From assembly GCA_002344205.1 (NCBI GenBank), contig DDSZ01000004.1, positions 1 through 64,000 on the forward strand: 64,000 nt of DNA. Reading direction: 5' to 3'. Under the pieces are notes generated by a model. It was not told where the DNA came from. It ran no database searches and worked only from the letters and a program-made list of their open reading frames with translations. Of the stretch, positions 1 through 9,015 are shown in pieces; the stretch's first letter is position 1; every line of letters begins with the position of its first letter. This stretch comes from Opitutaceae bacterium UBA2377. Its GTDB lineage: Bacteria > Verrucomicrobiota > Verrucomicrobiia > Opitutales > Opitutaceae. The position numbers and the translations under genes were made by a program.

Positions 1-381
1 GCGGTGGCGGATGGCGCGGATGGTGGCGGCCCAGACGCTCGCGCCGCCGTCGGCCAGCTCGTCGCGGGCGACGGAAGTGATGACACAGTGCCTGAGGCCC
101 ATCTTGGCGACGGCGTCGGCCACGCGGGCCGGTTCGCCGAGATCGAGCTCCGTGGGGCGGCCGGTCTGGATGGCGCAGAAGTTGCAGGAGCGCGTGCAGA
201 TGTTGCCGAGGATCATCAGCGTGGCGGTGCCGCGCGACCAGCATTCGCCGAGGTTGGGGCACTGCGCGCTCTGGCAGACGGTGTGGAGCTTGTGCGTGTC
301 CACGAGCTGCCGCACGGCTTGGTAACCGGGACCGGAGGGAAGCTTGGCGCGGAGCCAGGTGGGTTTGCGCGTGGTGTCCAT
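1..381 (-). CDS. lipA: Lipoyl synthase, N-terminal part (cut by window edge)
   Basis: Radical-SAM enzyme that inserts two sulfurs into octanoyl groups on lipoyl domains. Only the first 127 residues lie in the window; the rest is beyond position 1. Reading from the ATG at 381, the auxiliary cluster motif CX4CX5C is at Cys36, Cys41 and Cys47, and the radical-SAM motif CX3CX2C (CTRSCNFC) is at Cys62, Cys66 and Cys69. These two motifs together are specific to LipA. The gene lies 49 bp downstream of lipB on the same strand, so octanoyl transfer and sulfur insertion are encoded together, probably as one operon. Confidence 0.95.
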   Translation of the reverse strand, partial: MDTTRKPTWLRAKLPSGPGYQAVRQLVDTHKLHTVCQSAQCPNLGECWSRGTATLMILGNICTRSCNFCAIQTGRPTELDLGEPARVADAVAKMGLRHCVITSVARDELADGGASVWAATIRAIRHR

Positions 382-430
382 GAACGGGAGATGGCCGCAA
401 AATCGCGCCCAAAGCGCAAAAAGAAAAGTA

Positions 431-1126
431 TCAGCCTTTCCGCGTAGTTGGGCCGGTGCCTGCGGCGAGGAACTCCGGCCAGAGGGTCTGAAACTCCCGG
501 GCGAGCACGGTCTTGACCTCGACGAGGTCGAGCGGGCGGCCCAATTCGGCCTGCAGGGAGGTCACGGTGCCGTCGCTGGCGCTGATACCGCAGGGCACGA
601 TGCCGGCGAAGTGGGCGAGGTTGGCGTTAACGTTGAGGGCGAAGCCGTGGTAGGCGACCCAGCGTTTCACCGCGACGCCGATGGCGGCGACCTTGCGGCG
701 GCCCAGCCAGATGCCGGTGAGGCCGTCGCGCCGGCTGGCGGCGAGGCCGAGCGCGCCGACGCTGTTGATGAGCACCTGCTCAAGGAAACGCAGATAGGCG
801 TGCAGGTCCTTGCGCGGGGTGAGTGAGACAATCGGGTAGCCGACGATCTGGCCCGGGCCGTGGTAGGTGATGTCGCCGCCGCGGTTGGTTTTCGCCAAGG
901 CCACGCCCTCGGCGGCCAACTGCTGCTCGTTCCAGACGAGGTGGTTTTGCGCTCCGCCGCGCAGGCCCAGGGTAAAAACCGGCTCGTGCTCCGTGAACAC
1001 GAGCGTGTCGCCGCACTCCCCGGCCAGCCGGCGGGCGACCTGCTCCTCCTGGCGGCGGTGGGCTTCCTCGTAGCGCGTGCGGCCCCAATCGGCGATGGCG
1101 ACGGGATGGGCGAGGGTGGCAGGCAT
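431..1126 (-). CDS. lipB: Octanoyltransferase LipB
   Basis: Transfers octanoate from acyl carrier protein to lipoyl domains, supplying the substrate of LipA. The 231-residue protein has the family signature [12 protein letters not shown] at residues 82-93, a catalytic Lys145 in the GRRKVAAIG stretch and a catalytic Cys179 in [11 protein letters not shown]. The frame is open upstream, but the ATG at 1126 (MPATLAHPV) gives the usual family length, and the residues before it look unstructured and proline/glycine-rich. The GH127-like gene is divergent at 1188, leaving about 60 bp for promoters. Confidence 0.95.
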   Translation of the reverse strand: MPATLAHPVAIADWGRTRYEEAHRRQEEQVARRLAGECGDTLVFTEHEPVFTLGLRGGAQNHLVWNEQQLAAEGVALAKTNRGGDITYHGPGQIVGYPIVSLTPRKDLHAYLRFLEQVLINSVGALGLAASRRDGLTGIWLGRRKVAAIGVAVKRWVAYHGFALNVNANLAHFAGIVPCGISASDGTVTSLQAELGRPLDLVEVKTVLAREFQTLWPEFLAAGTGPTTRKG

Positions 1127-1187
1127 GCCGGCAGGTTGGGGGCAATCCGCCCCGGCGCAACTCCCGGCTGGATGCCCCGGGCGGAGA

Positions 1188-2909
1188 ATGTTCACACACC
1201 TTCGGCTTGGCGGCGGCGGCGATTCCGCTCATGCACCGGATGTGCCCGTTCCTGTTTCCCTCGACCATCTCCGCCCGGCCGGTGATCTCCGGCGGCGGCT
1301 CGCGCTCAACCTGCGCCGGCTGCGCGACCCGGAGTTCCACTTCGATGCGATGATGACGGCCTTCACCGCCAAGGACGCGCCCGGCGACTGGGTGGGGCGC
1401 TGCCTGTTGGCGCTCACCCTGCACGGCCGCCTGGGTGCGGAGGTGTCGGCGCAGACGGAGGAGATCATCGCCCGGTTGCCGGCGGCGTTCAACGCCCGCG
1501 GCTATCTGGGCGAAATCCACCCGCCCGGCACGGCCGACGAGAACCAGATTGGCGGACACAACGCCCTCCTGCGCGGCCTCTGCGAATATTACCGCTGGCG
1601 CGCCGACCCGCGGGCGCTGGCCATGATCCGGTCCATCGTCGCCGGGCTGATGGTGCCTTCCACGCCGTTGTGGGCGGAGTATCCCGACCGGCTGCTGCAG
1701 GAGCTGATCGACAACCAGGTCGTCGGCCTGACGGTGCGCCGCGAACAAGGCGCCTGGCGCGGGCTCTCCACCGACATTTCCACCGGATTCTTCACCCTCG
1801 ACGGGCTGACCCAGGCCCATGCCGTCGCACCCTCGCCGGAGCTGCGCCGGTTGATCGAGACGATGATCGCGCGTTACGCCCAACTCGACCCGGTCGCGCT
1901 GAGTGCGCAGACGCATTCCACGCTCACGACCTTGCGCGGCATCCTGCGCTGGTGGCGCGACGCCGACCCGCGGCCCGAACTGCTGGCCCTCGTGCGCGAG
2001 CGGTTCCGGCTCTACCGCGCCGCGGCCGAGACCGAGCACCACGGCAACTACAACTGGTTCGGCCGGCCCGACTGGACGGAACCCTGCGCCATCGTGGACG
2101 CCTTCATGGTGGCGGTGCAGCTGTGGTCGGCAACGGGTGAGGCTGAGCTGCTGGAAGAAGCCCACCGGATTTATTTCAACGCCCTTGCGCACGCCCAGCG
2201 GCCCAACGGCGGCTACGGTTGTGATCTCTGCACGGGTGCGCGTGGCCTGTTGTTTGCGGCGACGCACGAATATTTCGAGGCGCCCTGGTGCTGTTCGATG
2301 CGCGGCAGCGAGGGGCTGGCCCGGGCCGCCCAGCACGGCTGGTTCACCGAGGGCGACGCGGTCATCCTTCCGTTTTACTTTGGCGGCACCGCCCGGCTAG
2401 AATTGCCCGCCGGGGTGGTGGCGCTGGTGCAGGAAAGCAGCTATCCCTTGCAAGGCCGGGTTGGTCTGCGGGTCACTGCTTCGACCGCTAGCCGGCCCGT
2501 GACACTGCGTTGGTTTGCGCCGTCGTGGAGCCCGGCGGCGGATTTCCGTTTCGCGCGCAACGGTGCAGGCTTGCCGGCCCGGACGGAGGGAGCGTTTGCG
2601 GTCATCACCACGGAGCTGTGCGCCGGCGACGAGGTTGTGGCGGAGTTTCCGGTGCGCAGCGGTGCGATCCCGCTGCAGAATCCGGGCCGCCAGCCGGGCC
2701 ACCACCGGTTCGCGCACGGGCCCCTGCTGCTGGGGCATGCCGGGGCGGCGGCCGTCGCGCTGCCCGCGGCCGCCCGTCTGGAGCCGCTCGGGGCGGGCCG
2801 CTACCGGTGTGCCGCCACCGGCCGCACGCTGGCGCCGCTGCCCGCGCTGGTTGACCTCGATGACGCGGCCGCAAAGACTGTTCGCACCCAGATTGTGTTT
2901 GCCGACTGA
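1188..2909 (+). CDS. GH127-like (DUF1680-type) glycoside hydrolase
   Basis: A 573-residue protein resembling beta-L-arabinofuranosidases of family GH127 and their relatives. The central region is an all-helical barrel type rich in aromatic residues. Four cysteines sit in two groups, Cys345/Cys348 (GCDLC) and Cys368/Cys369 (APWCCSMRGSEG), recalling the zinc-binding cysteines of that family. There is no signal peptide, so it probably acts in the cytoplasm or is exported in another way. The ATG at 1188 has GGAG just upstream; a GTG at 1242 is an alternative that removes a non-conserved leader. It heads a three-gene cassette with a GH172 and a GH43/32-like gene, separated from the next gene by 5 bp. 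Substrate is inferred to be a furanoside and is not shown by the sequence. Confidence 0.72.
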   Translation: MFTHLRLGGGGDSAHAPDVPVPVSLDHLRPAGDLRRRLALNLRRLRDPEFHFDAMMTAFTAKDAPGDWVGRCLLALTLHGRLGAEVSAQTEEIIARLPAAFNARGYLGEIHPPGTADENQIGGHNALLRGLCEYYRWRADPRALAMIRSIVAGLMVPSTPLWAEYPDRLLQELIDNQVVGLTVRREQGAWRGLSTDISTGFFTLDGLTQAHAVAPSPELRRLIETMIARYAQLDPVALSAQTHSTLTTLRGILRWWRDADPRPELLALVRERFRLYRAAAETEHHGNYNWFGRPDWTEPCAIVDAFMVAVQLWSATGEAELLEEAHRIYFNALAHAQRPNGGYGCDLCTGARGLLFAATHEYFEAPWCCSMRGSEGLARAAQHGWFTEGDAVILPFYFGGTARLELPAGVVALVQESSYPLQGRVGLRVTASTASRPVTLRWFAPSWSPAADFRFARNGAGLPARTEGAFAVITTELCAGDEVVAEFPVRSGAIPLQNPGRQPGHHRFAHGPLLLGHAGAAAVALPAAARLEPLGAGRYRCAATGRTLAPLPALVDLDDAAAKTVRTQIVFAD

Positions 2910-2914
2910 TTCCC

Positions 2915-4021
2915 ATGATCCCCTCTGCGATGCAAAATCTCCTCGGGCAGCTGCCGTTCCAGACCGGTGCGGTGACCCGCATGATCAATGCCGAGAATCC
3001 CACCGGCGAGAAAGGCGGCGGCGCCAAATGGGAGCCCAATCCGGACGACCCCATGGTCCCGCACAGCGCGCAGGCCATGCATCTCGGCCGCGGCTGGAAA
3101 GTGCGCCCGTTCATCAGCCTGAAGGCCGGCGACACCGCGACGCTCGCCGACATCGCCGGTCCGGGCTGTATCAACCAGTTTTGGATCACCGCGAGCGCCG
3201 ATGAATTCCGCACCCTCGTGCTGCGGATGTATTGGGACGGCGAGGCGACGCCCTCGGTCGAGGCGCCCCTCGGTGATTTCTTCGCGATGGGCTTCGACAC
3301 CGTGCCTCACGGCGTCAACTCGCTCCCGGTCGTGGTGGCGCCGCACCGTGGCTGCAGTTGCTACTGGCAGATGCCCTTCCGGCGGCACGCGCGCATCACG
3401 CTGACCAACGAGCACAAGACCGACGTGAAGATCATCGCCTACAAGGTGCTCTACAAGCTGCACGAGGTGCCGGCCGAGGCGGCGTATTTCCACGCGCAAT
3501 GGCGGCGCAGCCTCACGCGGCGCGAACATCCCGAGCACACCATCCTCGACGGTGTGAAGGGGCACGGGCTCTACGTCGGCACCTACTTGGCATGGACGGC
3601 CCTCTCGCGCGGCTGGTGGGGCGAGGGCGAGGTCAAGTTCTACCTCGATGGCGACGGCGAGTTTCCGACCATCTGCGACAACGGCACCGAGGACTACTTT
3701 AGCGGCGCGTGGGGTTTCTTCAAGGACCCGAAGAAGGACCCGGTGGAGGAGGCCTTTAACACGCCTTTCGTCGGCATGCCGCTGGCGCACACGGGCGGCA
3801 ACGACGGCCCCCGCTACTTCGGCCTCTACCGCTGGCACATCCTCGACAGCATCGGCTTTGAGCAGGATCTCCGCGTGACGGTGCAGACGCTCGGCTGGTG
3901 GCCGGGGCATATCTACCAGCCGCTCACGGACGACGTGGCCTCGACCGCCTTCTGGTATCAGCACGAGCCGCACGCGCCCTTCCCAAAATTCCCGTCCCTC
4001 AATGAGCGCTGGCAGCGCTGA
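2915..4021 (+). CDS. DUF2961 protein, glycoside hydrolase family 172
   Basis: A 368-residue DUF2961/GH172 protein. Characterised members act on alpha-D-fructofuranosides and D-arabinofuranosides. Family features seen include the N-terminal LGRGWKVRPFISL strand region, the GWWGEGEVKFYLDGD strand and the NGTEDYFSGAW motif, whose Glu259 is a candidate catalytic residue. No signal peptide is present. Its 3' end overlaps the next gene's possible start at 4002 by 20 bp, indicating translational coupling within the cassette. Family identity is secure; the furanoside substrate is inferred from the family. Confidence 0.85.
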   Translation: MIPSAMQNLLGQLPFQTGAVTRMINAENPTGEKGGGAKWEPNPDDPMVPHSAQAMHLGRGWKVRPFISLKAGDTATLADIAGPGCINQFWITASADEFRTLVLRMYWDGEATPSVEAPLGDFFAMGFDTVPHGVNSLPVVVAPHRGCSCYWQMPFRRHARITLTNEHKTDVKIIAYKVLYKLHEVPAEAAYFHAQWRRSLTRREHPEHTILDGVKGHGLYVGTYLAWTALSRGWWGEGEVKFYLDGDGEFPTICDNGTEDYFSGAWGFFKDPKKDPVEEAFNTPFVGMPLAHTGGNDGPRYFGLYRWHILDSIGFEQDLRVTVQTLGWWPGHIYQPLTDDVASTAFWYQHEPHAPFPKFPSLNERWQR

Positions 4022-4994
4022 TCCGCCCGTGGCCGCCATCTTCGAAAACATGGACTACAAGTGCTACCGCGATGCGGTGGCGCGGCAGCGGGCACACCAG
4101 GAGGACTGGCTCAAGGTCGGCTATGCGCCGCTCGGTTTTTATCTGAAAGATTTCTGCCTGCACGAGGTGGACGGCACGTGGCACCTTTACCATATCGCCG
4201 GCACGCCGGGCGTGAGCTGCTGCCTGCCGGGCAACGAGGTGTTCTTCGGCCATGCCACGACGCGGGACTTCGTGACCTGGGAGACGCACGAGCCCTGCTT
4301 CTTCATCGACATTCGCGGCTGGGACCACGGGCACGTTTTTGCCCCTTACGTCATCAGCCACGGGGGGAAGCACTGGATGTTCTACACCGGGGTCGCGACC
4401 GACAACACGCAGCGCATCGGCGTGGCGACCTCGACCGACCTTTTCCGTTGGGAGCGCACCAGCGACCGGCCGGTCATCCGCCCCGAAGAATACGGTTGGG
4501 CCTTTTGCCCGACCACCGGCGGCGCGGCCTGCCGGGATGCGCATGTGATCGAGCACGAGGGGCTTTTTCAGCTGTATTACACGGCGGTCAAGAAAGACGG
4601 CAACGGTTGCGTCGCCCGGGCCTCGTCTACCGACCTGATCAACTGGCGCGACGAGGGGATCGTTTACGGCTTCAATGCCTGGAACCAGTGCGAGTCCAGC
4701 AACGTGCAGCGGTTGGACGACGGCCGCTGGCGGCTGTTCTTCGGCGGGCACCATGCGTGGAGTTATGTGGACTCGGACAACCCCTTGCGCTGGCCCGATG
4801 TCGCGCCCATCAAGATCCGCGACGACATCACCGGCATGGAAGTCATCCGCCGCCATGGCGACCGCTGGCTCGTGGCCTATTTCGGCCTGCGCTACTACCG
4901 GTTCACGGTCGGTGTGCTCGACTGGTCGGCCGAGGAACCGACGATCGTGCAGGTCACGCAGCGGGACGCATTGCGGGAGTTTGGGCTGGGTTGA
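4002..4994 (+). CDS. Five-bladed beta-propeller glycosidase (GH43/GH32-like)
   Basis: Up to 330 residues with repeated propeller-blade patterns such as GTWHLYHIAGTPG, VFFGHATTRDFVTW and KHWMFYTGVATDN. These are typical of GH43, GH32 and related beta-fructosidase or arabinosidase folds. No signal peptide. The start at 4002 overlaps the GH172 gene; an ATG at 4050 (MDYKCYRD) would avoid the overlap and begins nearer the first blade. It completes a furanoside-directed trio with the GH127-like and GH172 genes and is followed by a terminator-like hairpin. The exact family cannot be fixed without a profile search. Confidence 0.72.
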   Translation: MSAGSADPPVAAIFENMDYKCYRDAVARQRAHQEDWLKVGYAPLGFYLKDFCLHEVDGTWHLYHIAGTPGVSCCLPGNEVFFGHATTRDFVTWETHEPCFFIDIRGWDHGHVFAPYVISHGGKHWMFYTGVATDNTQRIGVATSTDLFRWERTSDRPVIRPEEYGWAFCPTTGGAACRDAHVIEHEGLFQLYYTAVKKDGNGCVARASSTDLINWRDEGIVYGFNAWNQCESSNVQRLDDGRWRLFFGGHHAWSYVDSDNPLRWPDVAPIKIRDDITGMEVIRRHGDRWLVAYFGLRYYRFTVGVLDWSAEEPTIVQVTQRDALREFGLG

Positions 4995-4996
4995 TT

Positions 4997-5013
4997 GGCC
5001 GTCAGAAACGGCC
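4997..5013 (+). terminator. Terminator-like hairpin after the glycosidase cassette
   Basis: GGCCGT (4997-5002) and ACGGCC (5008-5013) form a perfect 6-bp stem with a five-base loop, starting 3 bp after the stop of the GH43/32-like gene. It is followed only by a weak T-run (TTGT), so efficiency is uncertain. Confidence 0.4.
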
Positions 5014-5051
5014 TTGTCAGGCTGGTGCCCGGTTTCATATCCCAGCATCTT

Positions 5052-6140
5052 ATGGCTTCTTTTCCCATGTTACTGCGTGCATTGGTTCGGACCGCCTTGC
5101 TGGCCGGACTGGTGATTTCGGCGGCATCCGCTGAATCCCAACAGGCCGGCGAGTTTAAATACGATCAGCCCCCAAAGCCGATCCGGCGGGTAGAGCCGGT
5201 CTATCCTCCGAACATGCTTGTTCTGGAAGGCAGGGGGGAGGTGCTTTTGCAAATGGTGGTGGATGCGCAAGGCCGGGTTCAGGAGGCTTGGGCGGTTGAA
5301 TCCACCAATCCATGGCTCGAAAGGGCTGCGATCACGGCTGTCGAACAGTGGAAGTTCGAGCCAGCGCGATTGGCAGGGCAGCCGGTGCCTTCACGGGTGG
5401 AACAATTGGTCAATTTTACCATGCCACGTGGGACCTTTGGCGAAGCGGGTGATCTCGTCACCTTCCGCAAGGGGCGCGATCACACCAAACTGCCGGCGGC
5501 GTTCCAGTGGGAGACCCCGCCCAAGGCGGCATACGTCAATTTCCCCGTCTATCCGTTTGAGTTGCTCAAGACGGGAGTGCGCGGCAAGGCCAGCATCGCC
5601 TACATTGTCGGCCCCGACGGGCTTGTGCAGAAATCCAATATTCAGGAGGCCAGCCACCCCGAGATCGGGCTGGCCATGCAGGCCATGATCGATGCCTGGC
5701 AGTTTGAACCGGCCAAAAACAAAGACGGTCTGCTCTGCTACGCCATGCTCACGATCGAGCAGGAGTTTGTGCCGCGGGGCCGTGGGTTCGTGCCGATCAG
5801 CGACGAGGCCCGCCAGATCCTGCGGGCGCTGGAGCGCGGCGGGGAGGGGATTTCCACCGCGCGGCAGCTCGACGCCTCGCTCGAGCCCCGGGTGATGCGG
5901 GCGCCGGTGTATCCCAGCGCTTTGCGCGAACAGGGCCAGGCCGGCGAGGCGCTGATCGAGTTTTTCGTGGACCAGAACGGCGACGCGCAATTGCCGCGCA
6001 TCGTCTCGGCCACCGCCACCGAGTTCGGCTACGCTGCGGCGCAGGCCGTGGCGACGTGGCGCTTCAAAAAGCCGCTGCGCGACGGCAAACCCACGGTCGT
6101 GCGGGTGCAGGTGCCCATCAAGTTCGACGCGCGCGGCTGA
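5052..6140 (+). CDS. Periplasmic protein with repeated TonB C-terminal domains
   Basis: A 362-residue protein with an N-terminal signal sequence (LLRALVRTALLAGLVISAASA) and three regions that look like TonB C-terminal domains: one at about residues 40-120 (YPPNMLVLEGRGEVLLQMVV), one at about 155-230 and one at about 285-360 (AGEALIEFFVDQNGDAQ). It lacks the proline-rich spacer and ExbB/ExbD neighbours of a true TonB, so it is better read as a TonB-domain protein of unknown partner than as the energy transducer. ATG codons at 5052 and 5067 are both plausible; the second sits directly before the signal sequence. It converges on the symporter gene with a 6-bp gap. Confidence 0.75.
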   Translation: MASFPMLLRALVRTALLAGLVISAASAESQQAGEFKYDQPPKPIRRVEPVYPPNMLVLEGRGEVLLQMVVDAQGRVQEAWAVESTNPWLERAAITAVEQWKFEPARLAGQPVPSRVEQLVNFTMPRGTFGEAGDLVTFRKGRDHTKLPAAFQWETPPKAAYVNFPVYPFELLKTGVRGKASIAYIVGPDGLVQKSNIQEASHPEIGLAMQAMIDAWQFEPAKNKDGLLCYAMLTIEQEFVPRGRGFVPISDEARQILRALERGGEGISTARQLDASLEPRVMRAPVYPSALREQGQAGEALIEFFVDQNGDAQLPRIVSATATEFGYAAAQAVATWRFKKPLRDGKPTVVRVQVPIKFDARG

Positions 6141-6153
6141 GCAGGATCAGCCG
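6134..6153. terminator. Palindrome spanning two convergent stop codons
   Basis: CGGCTGA (6134-6140) and TCAGCCG (6147-6153) are a perfect 7-bp inverted repeat with a 6-bp loop. Each arm contains the TGA stop codon of one of the two convergent genes. It could act as a bidirectional terminator hairpin, although neither side has a T-run. Confidence 0.4.
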
Positions 6154-7319
6154 GTGGTTGGCGGTCCCGCTGACTCCACCTCGGCACCGAAGAATTTGTC
6201 CATCCACACGGCGATGACGCCGTCGCCGGTCACGTTGGTGGCGGTGCCGAAGCTGTCCTGGGCGAGGTAAAGGGCGATCATCAGGGCGACCTGCGTCTCG
6301 GTGAAACCGAGCATCGAGGTGAGCAGGCCGAGCGCGGCCATGACCGCGCCGCCCGGAGCGCCCGGGGCGGCGACCATGATGACACCGAGCATGAGGATGA
6401 AGGGCATCATCGCGCCGAGGCCGGGGATGCCCACGCCGGGCGTGAGCAGCATGACGGCGGTGGCGCAGGTCACGAGCGTGATGGTTGAGCCCGAAAGATG
6501 GATGTTGGCGCAGAGCGGCACCGTGAAGTTGGCGATGGGCTCGCGCACCGGCAGGGCCTTCACCTGCCGCAGGGTCACCGGGATGGTGGCGGCGCTCGAC
6601 ATAGTGCCCAGCGCGGTGAAATACGCCGGCAGCATCGTGCGAACGAGGCCGAGGGGCGAGCGGCCGGTCATGAGGCCCGTGATCAGGAAAAGCGCCGTCA
6701 GCCACGCCCAGTGCATCACGACCACCATGACGAGCACGACGCCGAAGGCCTTGAGGGTGGTGAACACGCTGCCATCCGCGGCCATGCCGGCGAAGACGCC
6801 CGCGATGTAGAGCGGCAGCAGCGGGATGATGACTTTGCCGAGCAGGCGCTCGACCACATCGCGCCCCTGTTCAAAGAGGGTGCGCAGGGTCTCGGCCCGC
6901 AGTGCACTGATGCCGGTGCCGAACACGAAAGCGGCCACGAGGGCGCTGATCACGCCGAAGAGCGGCGGCACCGCGAGCGTGAACCACGGCGCGGGCGCCG
7001 CGCCGTGCCCGGTGGCGCCGGCGGCGGGGGAGAACACTGGCAGCAGCACCGCCGCGACGAGGAAGGCGAGGATGCCCGCCGCCAGCGTCGAACCATAGGC
7101 AAACCCCACCGTGCGCCCGAGCAGCCGGCCCGAGTTGCGCGGCAGGCTGGCGATGCCGCTCGTGATGTAGAACAGGATGATGAGCGGGATGGTGAACTTG
7201 ATGAGCTGGCCGACGATCTCGGTCACCGTGAGGAGCCCCCGGACGGACCAGACCGGGGCGAAGAAACCGAGCAGGATGCCGGCGGCCATGCCGGCGAGAA
7301 GCTTGAGGATGAGGTTCAT
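6147..7319 (-). CDS. Dicarboxylate/amino acid:cation symporter (DAACS family)
   Basis: A 390-residue polytopic inner-membrane transporter of the glutamate/aspartate/C4-dicarboxylate family, using a sodium or proton gradient. Signatures seen are the re-entrant loop serine motif GTMSSAATIPVTL and the late motif DSFGTATNVTGDGVIAVW, equivalent to the family NMDG/NVxGD substrate and cation site. Several hydrophobic segments are evident, beginning with LILKLLAGMAAGILLGFF. The ATG at 7319 was preferred to an upstream start because the extra residues are unlike the family. It is divergent from lysS; the substrate cannot be told from sequence alone. Confidence 0.9.
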   Translation of the reverse strand: MNLILKLLAGMAAGILLGFFAPVWSVRGLLTVTEIVGQLIKFTIPLIILFYITSGIASLPRNSGRLLGRTVGFAYGSTLAAGILAFLVAAVLLPVFSPAAGATGHGAAPAPWFTLAVPPLFGVISALVAAFVFGTGISALRAETLRTLFEQGRDVVERLLGKVIIPLLPLYIAGVFAGMAADGSVFTTLKAFGVVLVMVVVMHWAWLTALFLITGLMTGRSPLGLVRTMLPAYFTALGTMSSAATIPVTLRQVKALPVREPIANFTVPLCANIHLSGSTITLVTCATAVMLLTPGVGIPGLGAMMPFILMLGVIMVAAPGAPGGAVMAALGLLTSMLGFTETQVALMIALYLAQDSFGTATNVTGDGVIAVWMDKFFGAEVESAGPPTTG

Positions 7320-7423
7320 GGGCGGGAGCAGGCTGGGGTGCGGCCACCCGACTGACAAGGGGCGAAAGCGCGTCGAATTTCCGTTTGCGCGGCCGGACCC
7401 CGGCTGTCACCTTGGGCGGTTCC

Positions 7424-8938
7424 ATGAGCGATATTCCCCAGGACATCAGCCACGACCAGCATGCCGTGCGGCTTAAGAAGCTGCAGGATCTGCGCGCCGC
7501 GGGCTCGGACCCGTTCCGCGCCAACGCCGAGCAGACGCATTTCTCGGGCGAGGCGCTGAAAGCCCATGTGGACGGCGCGGACTACACCGTGCCGGTCAAG
7601 GTCGCCGGCCGCCTCGTCGTCATCCGCGACATGGGCAAGAGCCAGTTCGTCAAGATTCTCGACCAGCAGGGGCAGATCCAGCTCTACGTGAAAAAGGACC
7701 AGGTGGGCGAGGAGGCCTACTTGGCGTTCAAGAAGCTCGACCTCGGCGACATCATCGGCGCGGAGGGCCCGCTCTTCAAATCCAAGAGCGGCGAGGTGAC
7801 CGTGCGCGTGGACAAGTTTACCCTCGTCGCCAAGGCCCTTCGGCCGCTGCCGGAGAAGTGGCACGGCCTGACTGACCGCGAGCAGATTTACCGCCAGCGC
7901 TACCTCGACCTCATCGTCAACGCCGAGTCGCGCCGGCGCTTCATGCTGCGCAGCAAGATCGTCGCCAGTATCCGCGCGACGCTGGCCGGCCGGAAGTTCC
8001 TGGAGGTGGAAACGCCCGTGCTTGAGGGCGTGGCCGGGGGTGCCGCTGCACGGCCGTTCACCACGCATCACAACGCGCTCGGCACGGATTTTTACCTGCG
8101 CATCGCGCTCGAGCTGCGCCTGAAGCGTCTGCTCGTGGGCGGCTACGACCGCGTGTTCGAGATCGGCCGTATCTTCCGCAACGAGGGTGTGTCCACCAAG
8201 CACAACCCCGAGTTCACCATGCTCGAGGTTTATCAGGCCTACTCGGATTTCCGCGGCATGATGGACCTCATCAAGGCCATCTTCGCCGATCTCATGAGCG
8301 ACGTGATCGGTGCGACCGAGATAAAGCACGCCGCCAGCGGCGAGATGATCAATTTCGCCGGCGAGTGGCGCGAGGTGCGCTACTTTGACCTGATCGACGC
8401 CGCGGTGGGCGACAAGCTCGGCGGCGCCAAGCTCAGCTCCTTCCGTGATACGCCCGACTACCGCGCCCAGGCCACCGCGGCCGCGCAGAAACTCGGGCTC
8501 GAAATCCATCCCGGCTGGGAAACGCACGAGATGGTCAACGAGATTTTCGGCAAGCGCATCGAGCCCACGCTCATCCAGCCGACCTTCGTCACGCACCTGC
8601 CCAAGGAGCTCTGCCCGCTCGCCAAGCTCAACGCCGAGGACCCCGGCCTGATCGACGTGTTCGAGTGCATCATCGGCGGCATGGAGGTGGCGCCGGCCTA
8701 CTCCGAGCAGAACGATCCGTTCATCCAGCGCGCGATGTTCGAGCAGCAGGTGGGCGAGGAAAAGCAGAACCTCGACCAGGACTTCCTGCTCGCCCTTGAG
8801 CACGGCATGCCCCCCGCCGGCGGCATGGGCATCGGTATCGACCGCCTGTGCATCCTGCTCACCGGCGCCGAGAGCATCCGCGACGTGATCCTGTTTCCGT
8901 CCCTGCGCCCACCGGGCGCAGGGAGCGATAAGCCCTAA
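7424..8938 (+). CDS. lysS: Lysyl-tRNA synthetase, class II
   Basis: Charges tRNA-Lys. The 504-residue protein has the N-terminal OB-fold anticodon-binding domain (about residues 60-150) followed by the class II catalytic core. Motif 2 is seen in [11 protein letters not shown] near residue 245, and motif 3 in [15 protein letters not shown] near residue 467. The stretch [22 protein letters not shown] is typical of LysS. The ATG at 7424 is chosen over the longer frame because the family begins shortly before the OB-fold. The last codons run through a perfect 10-bp hairpin and the stop codon lies in a second inverted repeat. Confidence 0.97.
   Translation: MSDIPQDISHDQHAVRLKKLQDLRAAGSDPFRANAEQTHFSGEALKAHVDGADYTVPVKVAGRLVVIRDMGKSQFVKILDQQGQIQLYVKKDQVGEEAYLAFKKLDLGDIIGAEGPLFKSKSGEVTVRVDKFTLVAKALRPLPEKWHGLTDREQIYRQRYLDLIVNAESRRRFMLRSKIVASIRATLAGRKFLEVETPVLEGVAGGAAARPFTTHHNALGTDFYLRIALELRLKRLLVGGYDRVFEIGRIFRNEGVSTKHNPEFTMLEVYQAYSDFRGMMDLIKAIFADLMSDVIGATEIKHAASGEMINFAGEWREVRYFDLIDAAVGDKLGGAKLSSFRDTPDYRAQATAAAQKLGLEIHPGWETHEMVNEIFGKRIEPTLIQPTFVTHLPKELCPLAKLNAEDPGLIDVFECIIGGMEVAPAYSEQNDPFIQRAMFEQQVGEEKQNLDQDFLLALEHGMPPAGGMGIGIDRLCILLTGAESIRDVILFPSLRPPGAGSDKP
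8901..8923 (+). repeat. Perfect 10-bp hairpin inside the lysS 3' end
   Basis: CCCTGCGCCC (8901-8910) and GGGCGCAGGG (8914-8923) form a perfect stem with a three-base loop ACC. It encodes the C-terminal SLRPPGAG residues of LysS. There is no following T-run, so it resembles a palindromic repeat more than a standard terminator. Confidence 0.6.
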
Positions 8939-8996
8939 GCCCTAGGCGCTAAGCATGGAAACAGACACCCGGCTTGAGCTTTCGGCTTAGGGCTTA
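8929..8996. repeat. 12-bp inverted repeat overlapping the lysS stop codon
   Basis: TAAGCCCTAAGC (8929-8940) and GCTTAGGGCTTA (8985-8996) are perfect reverse complements separated by 44 bp. The first arm contains the lysS stop codon, and degenerate copies of the same words (CCCTAGGCGCTAAGC) follow it. The pair lies just before the lolE start at 9016. It may be a terminator for lysS or an intergenic repeat. Confidence 0.55.
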
Positions 8997-9015
8997 AAGC
9001 TTACCGCTGACACCC

